A program made the position numbers and the translations under genes. A stretch of 43,539 nucleotides of DNA. Source: Candidatus Bathyarchaeia archaeon. GTDB taxonomy: Archaea; Thermoproteota; Bathyarchaeia; Bathyarchaeales; DTEX01. The notes beneath the pieces were generated by a model that saw nothing but the letters and a program-made list of their open reading frames with translations, was not told the DNA's origin and ran no database searches. Location: contig JAWBXB010000005.1 in assembly GCA_038868075.1 (NCBI GenBank), positions 1 to 43,539 of the forward strand. The letters are read 5' to 3'. Positions 16,474 through 25,866 of the stretch are shown piece after piece. Every line of letters begins with the position of its first letter. Position 1 is the first letter of the stretch.

Positions 16474-19400
16474 ATGCCGAGGTTTGAGTGGGTGCGTAAG
16501 GTTCTAATCTTAGGGAGCGGTGCGATAAAGATTGGTGAGGCAGCAGAGTTCGATTATTCCGGGAGCCAATGTCTTAAGGCGCTTAGAGAGGAGGGTATAG
16601 AAACAATTCTTGTTAACCCAAATGTAGCGACCATCCAAACTGACCCGCGGCTTGCTGGCAAAGTCTACCTCCTACCAGTTATTCCAGAGTATGTTGAAAA
16701 GGTTATTGAGAGAGAAAGGCCTGATGGGATAATGCTTGGCTTTGGGGGGCAAACAGCCCTAAACTGCGGCGTTCAGTTGGCTAAGATGGGCATCCTAGAA
16801 AAGTATGATGTAAAGGTTTTGGGAACATCCATTGAGGCTATTGAGAAAGCGTCTAATAGGGAGCTCTTTAGGCAGACAATGCTTAACGCTGGCATACCCG
16901 TTCCTAGAAGCAGATCTGCAACATCAATTGATGGGGCAATTGAGGCTGCTGAGGAGATAGGCTATCCGGTTATGGTTAGGGTTGCCTATACTCTGGGCGG
17001 TAAGGGCACAGGCGTTGCCCGCAACAAGCACGAGCTTGTTGAGATTGTCAGTAGGGGCCTAACCCATAGCATGATTAGTCAGGTTCTGGTTGAGGAGTAT
17101 ATTGGGCATTGGAAGGAAGTCGAGTATGAGGTTATGAGGGATTATCAGGACAACTGTATAACTGTCTGTAACATGGAGAATTTTGACCCAATGGGCGTTC
17201 ACACAGGTGACTCAATCGTCGTCGCACCCTCGCAAACCCTAACAAACCGCGAGTATCATATTCTGCGCTCAGCATCGATCAGAGCTGTTCAAGCCCTAGG
17301 CGTAGTTGGCGAATGCAATATTCAGTGGGCTCTACATCCAAGCTCCGAGGAGATAAGAGCCATAGAGATTAACCCCCGAATGTCTAGGAGTTCAGCGCTA
17401 GCTAGTAAGGCTACTGGCTACCCACTCGCATACATAGCCGCTAAGCTGGCGATAGGCTACACGCTCCCAGAACTAGTCAATAAAGTTACCGGAATGACAA
17501 CAGCATGTTTTGAACCAGCCCTAGACTACGTAGTCGTTAAGATTCCACGTTGGGACCTAAAGAAGTTTAGGAATGCTGACCGACACATAGGCACGCAGAT
17601 GAAGTCTGTCGGAGAGGTTATGGCTATCGGAAGAACATTTGAAGAGGCCCTCCAGAAGGCTGTTAGGATGCTCGATATAGGCAAGATTGGGCTTGTAGCG
17701 AACAATGGGGATGATGAGCCTGAACCTGTAGAAGCCATAAAAGACTGCCTAAAAAACCCAACCGATGAGCGTCTCTTCAAGATAGTTAAAGCGATGAAGA
17801 TGGGTATGTCAATTAGGGAGATTTACCGCCTAAGCGGCATAGACCCATGGTTCCTCCACAAAATCAAGAATATTATTAACATGGAGAAGAGGCTTAAGAA
17901 ACTTAAGATTGACGATAAGGATGCACCTGAAGTTATTAAGGAGGCTAAATGCCTTGGCTTATCAGACGCCCAGATTGCCAGATGTATGGATTTAAGTGAG
18001 GATGAAGTTAGACGTTTCCGAAAAGCCCATGGAATAACCCCGGTTGTGAAGCAGATCGACACTTTGGCTGCCGAATGGCCTGCCAAAACAAACTACCTGT
18101 ACATGACTTATAATGGCGACGAAGATGACATAAAGTTTGATTCGGGAAGAAAGAAGGTTATTGTTCTCGGCGCGGGCGTATTTAGGATTGGCTCAAGCGT
18201 TGAATTTGATTGGAGCGGTGTCAACACAATTTGGGCTCTAAAGAAGCATGGTGTAGACGAGACCATAATGATTAATTATAATCCAGAGACTGTTTCAACA
18301 GACTATGATATCTCAGATAAGCTATATTTTGAGGAGCTAACCTTAGAGAGAGTTCTCGATATTTACGAGAAAGAAAAGCCCTTAGGCGTCGTGGTTAGTG
18401 TTGGTGGTCAGATTCCAAATAATTTGGCGCTTAAGCTCTCTAGGGCTGGCGTAAACATACTTGGAACATCAAGTGAGAGCATAGATGCAGCTGAAGATAG
18501 GTCAAAGTTCAGTGCACTACTCGATAAGCTAGGTATACCTCAGCCAAAATGGAGTAAGCTAACCACGATTGAGGAGGCTGAAAAGTTCGCTGAGGAGATA
18601 GGCTATCCAGTTTTGGTCAGGCCCAGCTACGTCCTCTCCGGATACGCTATGAGGGTTGCATATAGTAGTAAGGAGCTTAGGGACTATCTTGAACTGGCCG
18701 CTAAGGTTACACCTGAGTATCCAGTTGTGATATCGAAGTTTATTGAAGGCGCTAAGGAAGTTGAGGTTGATGGAGTCTCAGATGGCGAGGATGTTCTAAT
18801 AGGTGCGATTATAGAGCATGTGGAGCAGGCAGGAGTCCATAGCGGAGATGCTGTTATGAGCATACCACCGCAATCCCTAAGCAGCAACGTCATAAAAAAG
18901 ATCGAGGACTACTCACGTATGATTGCCAGAGCCCTTAAAATTAAGGGTCCATTCAATATCCAGTATCTCGTTAAAAATGGTGAGGTCTCGGTTATAGAGT
19001 GCAACCTTAGAGCTTCAAGGTCTCTGCCCTATGTGAGTAAAAGTAGGGGCGTGAACCTCATAGAGGTTTCAACAGCAATAATGTTTGGCAAAACCCTTAG
19101 AGAGATGGGTTTACTCGAGCTCCCACCATTACCATATGTTTCAGTTAAGGTTCCGCAATTTAGCTTCATGCGCTTAAGCGGTGCAGATCCAGTTTTAGGT
19201 GTTGAGATGATGAGTACTGGAGAGGCTGCGTGTATAGGCGAGAACTTCGCTGATGCGCTCCTAAAGGCTCTGCAGTCCGTTGAATTCGCAATTCCAAATG
19301 ATGGTGGCGCAGTCTTGATTACTGTTGGAGGCGATGAAATGAAGCGAAAAATAATCCCGCTAGCTAAGAGCTTAAGCGATTTAGGCTTCAAGATTTATGC

Positions 19401-19749
19401 AACTGAACATACGGCTGACGCATTATACAGGGCTGGGCTAAAGAATATTACAGTCCTCTATAAGGTTAGCGAACCTATGAAAAAGCCAAACATAATAGAT
19501 CACATAGTTCAGCGTAAAATAGATTTAGTTATTAATATTCCAGCAATTAATCCAGAGAATGAAAAATCCGATATACTTAGAGACGAATATATTATTCGGA
19601 GGTTGGCGGTTGAATATAATATTCCAATAGTCACAACACTTGAGTTAGCTTCAGCCATAGTTAAAGTACTAAAATATAGGAAGAAAAGTGAAGTAATAAT
19701 TCGATCACTAAATGAGTACATGGATAGCCTACCACTAAAATATTGGTAA
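16474..19749 (+). CDS. carB: Carbamoyl-phosphate synthase, large subunit (single chain)
   Basis: A 1091-residue enzyme making carbamoyl phosphate from bicarbonate, ammonia and two ATP, for arginine and pyrimidines. It has two homologous ATP-grasp halves: the first (about 1-400) begins LILGSGAIKIGEAAEFDYSG and contains EINPRMSRSSALASK. The helical oligomerisation domain (about 405-550) follows. The second half (about 555-935) begins VIVLGAGVFRIGSSVEFDWSG and contains ECNLRASRSLPYVSK. The C-terminal regulatory MGS-like domain (about 945-1091, ITVGGDEMKRKIIPLAKSL) is complete. Some archaea split this gene; here it is fused. It is last in the argG-argH-carA-carB run, all spaced 40 bp or less. Confidence 0.97.
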   Translation: MPRFEWVRKVLILGSGAIKIGEAAEFDYSGSQCLKALREEGIETILVNPNVATIQTDPRLAGKVYLLPVIPEYVEKVIERERPDGIMLGFGGQTALNCGVQLAKMGILEKYDVKVLGTSIEAIEKASNRELFRQTMLNAGIPVPRSRSATSIDGAIEAAEEIGYPVMVRVAYTLGGKGTGVARNKHELVEIVSRGLTHSMISQVLVEEYIGHWKEVEYEVMRDYQDNCITVCNMENFDPMGVHTGDSIVVAPSQTLTNREYHILRSASIRAVQALGVVGECNIQWALHPSSEEIRAIEINPRMSRSSALASKATGYPLAYIAAKLAIGYTLPELVNKVTGMTTACFEPALDYVVVKIPRWDLKKFRNADRHIGTQMKSVGEVMAIGRTFEEALQKAVRMLDIGKIGLVANNGDDEPEPVEAIKDCLKNPTDERLFKIVKAMKMGMSIREIYRLSGIDPWFLHKIKNIINMEKRLKKLKIDDKDAPEVIKEAKCLGLSDAQIARCMDLSEDEVRRFRKAHGITPVVKQIDTLAAEWPAKTNYLYMTYNGDEDDIKFDSGRKKVIVLGAGVFRIGSSVEFDWSGVNTIWALKKHGVDETIMINYNPETVSTDYDISDKLYFEELTLERVLDIYEKEKPLGVVVSVGGQIPNNLALKLSRAGVNILGTSSESIDAAEDRSKFSALLDKLGIPQPKWSKLTTIEEAEKFAEEIGYPVLVRPSYVLSGYAMRVAYSSKELRDYLELAAKVTPEYPVVISKFIEGAKEVEVDGVSDGEDVLIGAIIEHVEQAGVHSGDAVMSIPPQSLSSNVIKKIEDYSRMIARALKIKGPFNIQYLVKNGEVSVIECNLRASRSLPYVSKSRGVNLIEVSTAIMFGKTLREMGLLELPPLPYVSVKVPQFSFMRLSGADPVLGVEMMSTGEAACIGENFADALLKALQSVEFAIPNDGGAVLITVGGDEMKRKIIPLAKSLSDLGFKIYATEHTADALYRAGLKNITVLYKVSEPMKKPNIIDHIVQRKIDLVINIPAINPENEKSDILRDEYIIRRLAVEYNIPIVTTLELASAIVKVLKYRKKSEVIIRSLNEYMDSLPLKYW

Positions 19750-19793
19750 GAAGAATACGTTAACTAAAAAGGAAAGTTTTAGGCTTAAGTAAT

Positions 19794-19821
19794 GTTTCAA
19801 GCTCTTGAAACGCCGCGTTTC
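19794..19821 (+). promoter_or_regulatory. Overlapping inverted repeats between carB and the next gene
   Basis: The perfect inverted repeat GTTTCAAG-CT-CTTGAAAC occupies 19794-19811. Its right arm GAAAC can also pair with GTTTC at about 19817-19821 (GAAAC-GCCGC-GTTTC). The two pairings exclude each other. It lies 45-70 bp after the carB stop and before the TATA-like TCTAAAATATTTT (about 19847-19859) of the next gene. It could be a 3' end hairpin of the car operon or a protein-binding site. No T run follows directly. Confidence 0.4.
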
Positions 19822-19882
19822 ATAGTGTTCCTTAACTAAGACCTTTTCTAAAATATTTTCAGTGAAAATTGAGGAGATGCTG

Positions 19883-21196
19883 ATGCAAAGAAGAATTTAT
19901 ATTCCAATACTGCTTTCAATATTGGCGCTTCCTATTTTAACGTCGCATTTAGCCGCATCAATCAACCCCTCATTAGACAACATTGAAGCTGAAAAAGCTG
20001 AAAAAATCCTTTGGATAGCAAATACAGCGAGGAGGAGGGTTGAGATTCTAATAAACCTAACGATTATAAACGAAACTATAATCGGCAAAATTAAAGATGC
20101 AGGTTTAGAGGAAGAATGGAATGGAAATCTATCATTATTCAATGAGGGTGTTGAATTACTTGAGAATGCAGCTTCATTCTTTAATGAAGAAGACTATTTG
20201 AATGCAACCACTTACGCTATGCAGGCTATGGAAATCTTCCGCAATGTTTTCAGAAATATTAACCGCATTCTATGTCAAGCTAATGTTAGAAAAGAGGAGC
20301 TTATAGATGGACGGGGATTACTTGAAGCCATAAACCGTGCCCTAGCTCGAATAGAAAAGATAAAGAATCTTCTAGTAAGCCTTGAAGAAAAAGGCATTGA
20401 AGTAAGTGAAGTTCTAGAAATCTTAGAGGAAGCGGAATCATACTTAAATGTCACTGAGGCAATAAAATTGCTCCAGCAGGGTAATGTTTCAGCAGTTTCA
20501 GAGGGTATGCTTGCTCAAGCAAATAAACTGATCACGCAGGCTCTAAGGAAACTTAAAGAAAAAATTAGGGAAAGCGTTACAGAAAGAATAGAGCAATTCA
20601 AGAGGAAACTTGAGAGATTACGTGAAAGAATTAGAGAGAGACTTAGAGAAATGAATATAACTGAAGATGAATTCTATCAACACTGGAACTTTACTGCTAA
20701 AGGATTCTGGGGAAAACACATCGAAATTCTTGAAAAAGTTAGGGAACGCTTAAGGGAGGGAATTAATGCCACAGATTTAAAGATCCTTGGCACGAGAATG
20801 CGTGAAATCTGCCTAGAGCTTGAGATGAGACTTCGGAAGCATGAAGGTAAAGAAGCCATCAACATTACGGTAAACGTTGAAAAAATTATGGAGAGTAAGA
20901 TAGGCCGCAAAGTAACAGTGTTACTTAGAGTAACTGTCAAAAATGATGGGAATGTTACAGTGATATTTCCGAATCCAGCCTTCGGAATAATAGTTGAGAA
21001 GAAAGTTAACGATAGGTGGGAATTCTACAGTTCACCTTTCTCAACACAATCTTTGACGTTCCTTAAACCCGGAGAGATTGGTGAAGTAAGAATGAGACTT
21101 AGAGCGGCTGAGCCAGGCAATTATAGGGTTAGAGTTCACGCATGGAGCAGAGAGGGACTCGTAGCTATAGAGAGCTCTGAGTTCACACTACCATAA
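19883..21196 (+). CDS. Secreted helical/coiled-coil protein with C-terminal beta domain
   Basis: A protein of about 437 residues. A signal peptide (RRIYIPILLSILALPILTSHLAAS) is followed by about 280 residues of charged helix with heptad character, peaking in an Arg/Glu-rich coiled coil (RKLERLRERIRERLREMN). A C-terminal Ig-like beta domain of about 110 residues resembles CARDB/NEAT-neighbour folds (VTVLLRVTVKNDGNVTVIFPNPAFG, LKPGEIGEVRMRLRAAEPGNYRVRV). Many N-x-S/T sites fit a glycosylated surface protein. There is no C-terminal membrane anchor. The frame opens at GTG 19862, but GAGGAG 6 nt before the ATG at 19883 decides that start. Function unknown. It converges with the membrane winged-helix gene. 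Confidence 0.7.
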   Translation: MQRRIYIPILLSILALPILTSHLAASINPSLDNIEAEKAEKILWIANTARRRVEILINLTIINETIIGKIKDAGLEEEWNGNLSLFNEGVELLENAASFFNEEDYLNATTYAMQAMEIFRNVFRNINRILCQANVRKEELIDGRGLLEAINRALARIEKIKNLLVSLEEKGIEVSEVLEILEEAESYLNVTEAIKLLQQGNVSAVSEGMLAQANKLITQALRKLKEKIRESVTERIEQFKRKLERLRERIRERLREMNITEDEFYQHWNFTAKGFWGKHIEILEKVRERLREGINATDLKILGTRMREICLELEMRLRKHEGKEAINITVNVEKIMESKIGRKVTVLLRVTVKNDGNVTVIFPNPAFGIIVEKKVNDRWEFYSSPFSTQSLTFLKPGEIGEVRMRLRAAEPGNYRVRVHAWSREGLVAIESSEFTLP

Positions 21197-21233
21197 AAAT
21201 TCAAAGTTAAACCACATTTCCACTTTTTATTAT

Positions 21234-22082
21234 TTATTTTAATTCAACAACATTTTGGAGACCAACTTTTTTAACACGAATTATCCCCTGCTTTTCCAAA
21301 CGTTTTATTAGGCGCCACATGCTCGTTCTAGGTATCTGTGGGAACCTCTCCCTTAATTCAGCTTCTAATGCTCTGCCACCCCTCTCCCTAATGAAGCGTA
21401 AAACCTCAATTTCCTCATCTCTCAGAGATCTAATTCTTCTTTTCCTAATATAGGCGTATGTTAAGACAGCGCATATGGTGATGGCTCCAGCAACAACTAT
21501 ATATTCAATTGGTGGAAGCCATTTAGATGGTTGTTGAGCAGGCGGCTTACTAGGAGATTCTATAGGTATCTCATAACTTATTTCCCATTCGCCGGGATAA
21601 AGCTCCATCTTCACCCTATTACCCTCCACACTTATAGCTGATGGAATATCGCTAATGTAAGTTATGTTCACATCCTCCGGGAATATAACTATTAGATTAA
21701 ATGGAGTATCAATTTTAAGGGTCCAAAGCTCAAACTCCTTAAACGTTAATCCAATTGTATCATATTCAAGCGTAATTTTTGTGGACCCTAAAGAATAGAT
21801 TGTTATATTCTCCACGTTTAAATCATAATCAAGCGGATCACCATTCTCATCAGTGACAAAAATATTATCTAATGTATTTGATGGGGATAATAATGGAACC
21901 ACAATTAACGGCTCAGTCTCGTTTACGGATATTTCCATGTTAACATGGACCACACCATCTCTATAAACAATTAACATAGCCTTCTGGATCACGTAAATCT
22001 CCTGAGCATAAATAGCGGAGTAAGCGGTAGAAAGGATAATTAATGCCAAGATCACGTGCAATATTTTTTGGGACACCCTCAT
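21234..22082 (-). CDS. Membrane-anchored winged-helix protein with an outside beta domain
   Basis: A 282-residue protein. It has a signal peptide (1-27), an extracytoplasmic beta-rich domain (28-180), a Pro-rich linker (SPSKPPAQQPSKWLPP), and one membrane helix (193-212). A cytoplasmic winged-helix domain (221-282) follows: DEEIEVLRFIRERGGRALEAELRERFPQIPRTSMWRLIKRLEKQGIIRV. That last domain looks like MarR-type or DUF7343-type archaeal regulators. The order suggests a one-component system in which an outside signal controls a DNA-binding domain held at the membrane. Ligand and target unknown. It is next to a secreted protein and a DUF998 membrane protein, which could be targets. Confidence 0.75.
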   Translation of the reverse strand: MRVSQKILHVILALIILSTAYSAIYAQEIYVIQKAMLIVYRDGVVHVNMEISVNETEPLIVVPLLSPSNTLDNIFVTDENGDPLDYDLNVENITIYSLGSTKITLEYDTIGLTFKEFELWTLKIDTPFNLIVIFPEDVNITYISDIPSAISVEGNRVKMELYPGEWEISYEIPIESPSKPPAQQPSKWLPPIEYIVVAGAITICAVLTYAYIRKRRIRSLRDEEIEVLRFIRERGGRALEAELRERFPQIPRTSMWRLIKRLEKQGIIRVKKVGLQNVVELK

Positions 22083-22182
22083 ATTTCATCACCTAATACA
22101 GCTATTCACCTAAAAAAATTATGAATTTATAGTTCTAGTTTTATCCCCACGATTGCCCTCTTAGTCTTTCGGGAAGATAGTG

Positions 22183-22728
22183 CTATTGAAGTATCCCAAG
22201 AATTTTTAGGGCAGATTGAACAATACATGACGTTACAGCTATAGCAGATATTATTTCTGGCACAGCAACCCCAGCTTTGTATAAACCAAACCAGTATGTT
22301 AGCCAAGCCGCTAATCCAATTAAGAATGCTACTATAGCTAAAGATGATCTCTCTTCTATGGAATATATGATGCACGATATTCCAGCTGAGACAAAGAATA
22401 AAACAGACACTATGTAATGGATGAATCCATAAATTTCATCAAATGTTGCAACAGCCTGCAACATGAGGGCTGAAAAGGCTACCGAAACACCAGTATATTT
22501 TGCGTGGTTAACTAAAAATCTGATTGAATAAACAGTCACTATAAAGCCGGATAAAAGTAATCCAAGGTTAAATATGGGAGCAACATTACTCCTTTGGGCA
22601 TGCCCGAGATCGCTCAACGCATTTTCATACCAGCTAAATGATGGTGAAAGATAAATTGATAAACCTATAAATATGTACGCTACTAAGGGTCCTATTATCC
22701 CCAATAAAGCACCTTGCTTCTCTCTCAA
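22183..22728 (-). CDS. DUF998 family membrane protein
   Basis: A 181-residue integral membrane protein with about six hydrophobic helices (near 7-28, 49-72, 78-95, 100-123, 128-147 and 155-178). The motif NALSDLGHAQRSNVAPIFNLGL between helices 1 and 2 is the DUF998 signature; this family includes the halo- and thermophile FRRS1-like proteins with conserved SxLSDLG. Function unknown. Orientation and spacing (about 100 bp) put it upstream of the membrane winged-helix gene on the same strand, so they may be cotranscribed. Confidence 0.75.
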   Translation of the reverse strand: MREKQGALLGIIGPLVAYIFIGLSIYLSPSFSWYENALSDLGHAQRSNVAPIFNLGLLLSGFIVTVYSIRFLVNHAKYTGVSVAFSALMLQAVATFDEIYGFIHYIVSVLFFVSAGISCIIYSIEERSSLAIVAFLIGLAAWLTYWFGLYKAGVAVPEIISAIAVTSCIVQSALKILGILQ

Positions 22729-22800
22729 ATATTTTCACACCCCATTTCTCTTAATTTTAAAGCTGAACCTTTTTAGTTCCTAATATTCCTTCCTAAATTC

Positions 22801-25785
22801 TCACCTAAACATTAAGATCTTAACGCCTTTTATCCCGAAGGGTCTTAACATGTATTCATCAGTCCACTGAGTTAAATCTCTAAATGTTTCTGGACTTATA
22901 TATTGTGGATCCCCTAGCTTATGATGAAGTGGACCGAGGGCATTTCTTAAGTTTCCGACGAGTAAAATCTTTATTTCATTATTACCAGATTTTAAGAGAC
23001 CAGTAATATCAACAGTATAGGATGATAGCAGCACTTTTCCAGCCTCCTTGCCATTCACATAAACTATGGCGAGCGATGAGCTAAGCCCATTAAGTTGAAG
23101 AGTAGCTATAACATCTTCCGGTACATCTAGATTTACATCTTTACTGATCTCTATTTCACCAGCATAAAATGGATAGCCTAATTGGCATAAGTCTCCAAGA
23201 TTTATGACGGAGGGCTCGTCAATTATTTTAAATGATCCTTTAGCGCCAATCTTAACTCCAAAATCGCCCAAAAGATAAATATTCTCTAATTCCGGTTCTA
23301 AATCAACCCTTCCCTCCAACTCTACTATATTCAGACCTTTAATTATTAAGCCGGAAACATCTATCATTGGAAAGTTCCAGTCGAGCCAGAATTTACTCGC
23401 TTCACATTCAACTTTCACATTATTTACATATATTTTAAATGCTTCAGGTCTTTCAACAACCAAATATAGATTTTTATCTTTCAAGTCAATGCTAGATTCA
23501 AACTCAAACCTAACTGAGAACTTTGTGCCAAATCCGTTTTGCACTATAAAATTGTGTGCCCTCCAAACAGGCATGAGTTCGCTCCATACATTACCAATAC
23601 GGTACCTGCAATAATCTAAAACTAATATATTCGGGTTTAATCTCTTAATTCTCCATAAGCCAGATATGGAAACCTCGTAGACTTTAACTAATTCTTCAGT
23701 TGAAAACTTGCTTTTACGTGTATCTGGTTTAAGGACGAAAAGAGCTGAACCTATAGGTTCCAGTCTCACGTCCCAACATGTCTTCCTATCATTAATTACT
23801 GATGAATAATCCCTTTTCTCACCGCTCATTGGATCCCAAAATTCAACGTTAAATGAACCACTCAAAGTTAGTTTTAAATTGTAACTATTCTCTCTACTGG
23901 AGTTGGCTAAGAAAAGTATGAGAGTACCACTTTCATCCTGCCTTAAATGATGAAGAACTTCTCCTTTCTCATCACCCTCCATTATAATAGGCTTTGGAAT
24001 ACCATCGAGGGCGGATACAAGCGTCGCTAAATCTATCTTGTTAATTTTAAGCGCCCTGCTCATTAGGTCTTTAATCGCTTCTTTTTGCTCCCCATCAATT
24101 AGGAATGGAGCTGGTTCCAGGGCTATTATTCTTCCACCAAAATCAGCAAACTCCAGCAACAATTTAACAGTGTTTTCCACTAAGGTTACACTTGGAGGTA
24201 TTATAACAGCGTCATAAGCAATTCTGCCAACATAAAGTTTTCCATCTTCAACTTTACAATGCTTCGCCATCAATAATTCATCTCCAATATCGAAATCTAT
24301 ATGCGCCGATAGTAATGTTCTAAGCAATTCCTTAAAGTGCTTATCTATCTCCTTAACTCTGGATGGGTTTAGAGGTGTAAACGTTGCCTATGCGCTGCCA
24401 ATCGGGTGGATAACTAACACATTAACTACCCGTTTCCCACGGGAGAGCACATAGCTTAATCTTGCAAAGTAATCCTCTAAAGTCCTATTGTATTTCCACC
24501 ACGGTTGGCTCCAATGAAAGTTAAGTCCATAATCTCTTTTTCTTCTGCCGCGCATTGAATAGGGGATTAAGTGATGATTCAAAAAGTTTATTCCCATAGC
24601 ATAAAGCCAGTCACCGATCCATTTTCTATCCGCAAAAGAGGGATAATTGCCAGTGCAACCATACGTCTCACATAAAACCCTCTCCTTCCCAAGCTGATTT
24701 GCCACACTTGAAACTTGCTTAGCTGTAAGCAGAGAGCCCCAAATATGCATGCCTAAATGGTCTATTCCAGGTATATGTTGGTACTCATAGTGAGGCATTA
24801 CCGCGCCTCCACCTATTAGTTGGCCAAGAAGATCGTCTTCATGCAAATAATGTCCAGTAAACTTTAACCTATGCTCCTCACACCACTCATATATTTGTTT
24901 GGAAAAAGCCTCCAGAAATAGAATGGTTATTGTTCTCCAGAAATCATAACGTGTTTTCATGTAACTGCCAACATCGAAAAATAATTCCGGCAGCTTATCT
25001 ATAACATTATAACCATTCATGCTCTTGAAGCGCTCAATGAAATTATTAGTCCAGGGTATAGCAAATATAGGGAACCTAGATCCCCTAGGGGGGATAGGGT
25101 CTCTGAGACTAAGTATTCCAGGTCTACTGCTTGATATATTTGGTTCGTCCGTAAATACTCCCAGAATGTTTTTACCAATCTTATCTTTAAAGCGCTTCAC
25201 ATATGGATCGTAAGCAACATCAAGAAATTTTCTAACAACTTCCGAGTCAAGTAAGTCAACGTAGCTTAAGCCATTAAACCATACTTCGCCTGGAGAAGCC
25301 ACATAATTAATGAAAGATAAGTAGATGTAACCATCACCCTCTTCGCCTGGTTTAGCCACCTCATACATATATAGCAACCCTCCATCATTCAATTTACACT
25401 TAAATGTCGCTATGACTTCGTTACCACTATAAGCCCTATCACTAATAATCATAATTAGAGCTTTAGCCCTATATTCAGAGCCCATAGCTGGGATAATACC
25501 GCCTGCAAAACCCGATGGCCAGCAGAGTTCATCATATATCCACATGTATATGCTATGCTTTTTTGCTTCATTAACTGCTGATTCAAATGCTCTAAACCAT
25601 TCTTCGCCTAAAAAAGGCGTGGTTAACCCTTCCCTAGCATGAAATAATACACCCCCATATCCACAATTAGCAATTAAAGCGATCTGCCGTGCAACTTCTT
25701 TTAAATCAAGCCTATCATTTATTGACCAGAATGGTACACCCCTGAATTCAGGCGGCGGGTTCTTAAATATCTCATATTTAGTCAA
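22801..25785 (-). pseudogene. GH106-like alpha-L-rhamnosidase gene with one in-frame amber codon
   Basis: One reading frame of 995 codons, full length for this family, is interrupted only by TAG at 24388-24390 (codon 466). The first part is the catalytic barrel, with FWSINDRLD, LFHAREGLTTPF, WIYDELCWPSG, GVFTDEPN and VLCETYGCTG. The stop falls in HPIGSA-stop-ATFTPLNP; I expect Trp there in relatives, so TGG to TAG is the likely change. After it come the hinge domain and the C-terminal GH2-type sugar-binding sandwich (IYVNNVKVE, VYVNGKEAGKVLL, GNNEIKILLVGNLRNALGP). The start TTG 25785 is preceded by AAGGTGGTGG, and upstream in-frame codons lie in the promoter. No signal peptide. Recent nonsense mutation, read-through and sequencing error all remain possible. 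Confidence 0.8.
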
Positions 25786-25797
25786 AACCACCACCTT

Positions 25798-25830
25798 AAG
25801 CACTTGATATAAGTAAGTGCTTATAAATCT
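25798..25830 (-). promoter_or_regulatory. Promoter and inverted-repeat operator of the GH106-like gene
   Basis: A perfect inverted repeat, AAGCACTT at 25798-25805 and AAGTGCTT at 25815-25822 with a 9-bp spacer, lies just upstream of the ribosome binding site (about 25790-25799) and start (25785). On the minus strand a TATA-like ATTTATAA directly abuts it at about 25821-25829, so the repeat fills the space between TATA box and transcript start. That is the position of a repressor operator. The repressor is unknown. Confidence 0.55.
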
Positions 25831-25866
25831 TGAAATGCGCTCACATGCTTCATGCATTTAAAACCT

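Noticed and set aside
24388-24390. Pyrrolysine use as the explanation of the amber codon
   Set aside because: TAG is an ordinary stop for other genes here (for example the KaiC-like gene and its small partner), the enzyme is not a methylamine methyltransferase, and no pylT or pylS is in the window. Not excluded, but the weaker explanation.
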